Assembly (NCBI GenBank): GCA_022837245.1
Contig: JALHHX010000065.1
Coordinates: 11,589-35,371 of the forward strand
Direction: 5' to 3'
DNA from: Lentisphaerota bacterium
Lineage (GTDB): Bacteria; Verrucomicrobiota; Kiritimatiellia; RFP12; UBA3636
Length of the DNA: 23,783 nt
In this document: in pieces, positions 23,529 to 23,783 of the stretch
Layout of the letters: each line of letters begins with the position of its first letter
Position numbering within the stretch: position 1 is the stretch's first letter
Notes under the pieces: generated by a model
The model's database searches: none
What the model saw: only the letters and a program-made list of their open reading frames with translations
What the model was told of the DNA's origin: nothing
Position numbers and translations under genes: made by a program

Positions 23529-23783
23529 ATGAGCATAAACAATCATACCGCGAATATCCCCGTCGAAGACGCGGCTTACAGGCAGATGATGGGTCTCTTC
23601 GAGGAGGCTTCGCTGCGGGAGCGTTTTTCGAGGACGCTACGGGGGCTAAACGCACCATATGACAGTGGGGATCACAAGTATGCCGTCCTACAGATACAGC
23701 GTCTTGCAGCGCCGGTTCTTGCCTTGTTGCTAACAGCCATGCTTGTATCCCTGCTGCTCGCAATACAGCAACGGGGAACGGCA
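23529..23783 (+). CDS. Membrane protein N terminus, cut by the window end
   Basis: The frame is open for 85 codons from the ATG at 23529 to the last base, so the 3' part is missing. The ribosome site AGAAGGAGG, about 6 nt upstream, is among the best in the window. The visible product starts MSINNHTANIPVEDAAYRQMM, continues with a charged soluble stretch (LFEEASLRERFSRTLRGL), then has a single hydrophobic segment (RLAAPVLALLLTAMLVSLLL, about residues 58-77). This suggests a bitopic inner-membrane protein with a cytoplasmic N terminus, in the style of TonB-like or other envelope-spanning proteins. The family is not recognisable from this fragment. It diverges from obg. Confidence 0.75.
   Translation, partial: MSINNHTANIPVEDAAYRQMMGLFEEASLRERFSRTLRGLNAPYDSGDHKYAVLQIQRLAAPVLALLLTAMLVSLLLAIQQRGTA

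Noticed and set aside
23391..23532. 46-codon plus-strand frame ending in an ATGA overlap with the membrane protein start
   Set aside because: No ribosome site and a Lys/Arg-rich product without motif; the overlap alone is weak. It could be a leader peptide, but I cannot support it.
1..23783. CRISPR arrays, tRNA or rRNA genes, insertion sequences, phage attachment sites
   Set aside because: No regular spaced repeats, cloverleaf-like segments in intergenic DNA, transposase or integrase motifs, or target-site duplications flanking the RM genes could be found by eye.

Overview
The window looks like a chromosomal segment of a Gram-negative bacterium. The sequence shows lipid A genes (lpxB and an lpxI-type pyrophosphatase), undecaprenyl-PP synthase and CdsA. 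It also shows a very large Gly-rich surface-type protein, an Ala/Trp-rich solenoid of about 20 repeats, and a two-gene ebo-type pair. That combination points, by inference only, to the PVC group (Verrucomicrobiota, Kiritimatiellota or Lentisphaerota). No rRNA, tRNA, CRISPR array, transposase or integrase was seen.

Layout. (1) Positions 3-2000 hold the 3' end of a Gly-rich repetitive surface protein, followed by a good terminator. (2) Positions 2220-4996 hold a restriction-modification cassette: vsr on the minus strand, diverging from a C5-cytosine methyltransferase that overlaps an HNH nuclease. Two facing extended -10 promoters sit between the divergent genes. (3) Positions 11090 down to 5085 form a tightly packed minus-strand envelope operon: uppS, cdsA, a hemolysin III/PAQR membrane protein, lpxI, then lpxB. 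A second C5 methyltransferase sits between lpxI and lpxB. It is preceded by an internally deleted, frameshifted remnant of an Eco29kI-type GIY-YIG restriction nuclease. (4) Positions 11254-16242 run on the plus strand: a long DNA polymerase I, then an EboB-like TatD-family hydrolase and an EboC-like UbiA prenyltransferase. (5) Positions 16201-23363 run on the minus strand (transcribed from high to low coordinate): obg, homoserine dehydrogenase, the solenoid protein, a lipoprotein-type isoaspartyl methyltransferase, and a NamZ/DUF1343 muramidase that overlaps the end of eboC tail to tail. (6) At 23529 a new plus-strand membrane protein begins and runs off the window.

How the parts fit. uppS, cdsA, lpxI and lpxB supply lipid carrier, phospholipid and lipid A precursors for the envelope. 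The restriction-modification genes are intruders around lpxB. One cassette looks complete. The other has kept its methyltransferase and lost its nuclease, which would leave an orphan methylase co-transcribed with lipid A genes. The most unusual points are this decaying RM unit inside the lipid A operon, the stripped-down eboB-eboC pair with an altered prenyltransferase aspartate motif, and the repeat solenoid whose natural start codon appears to be out of frame.
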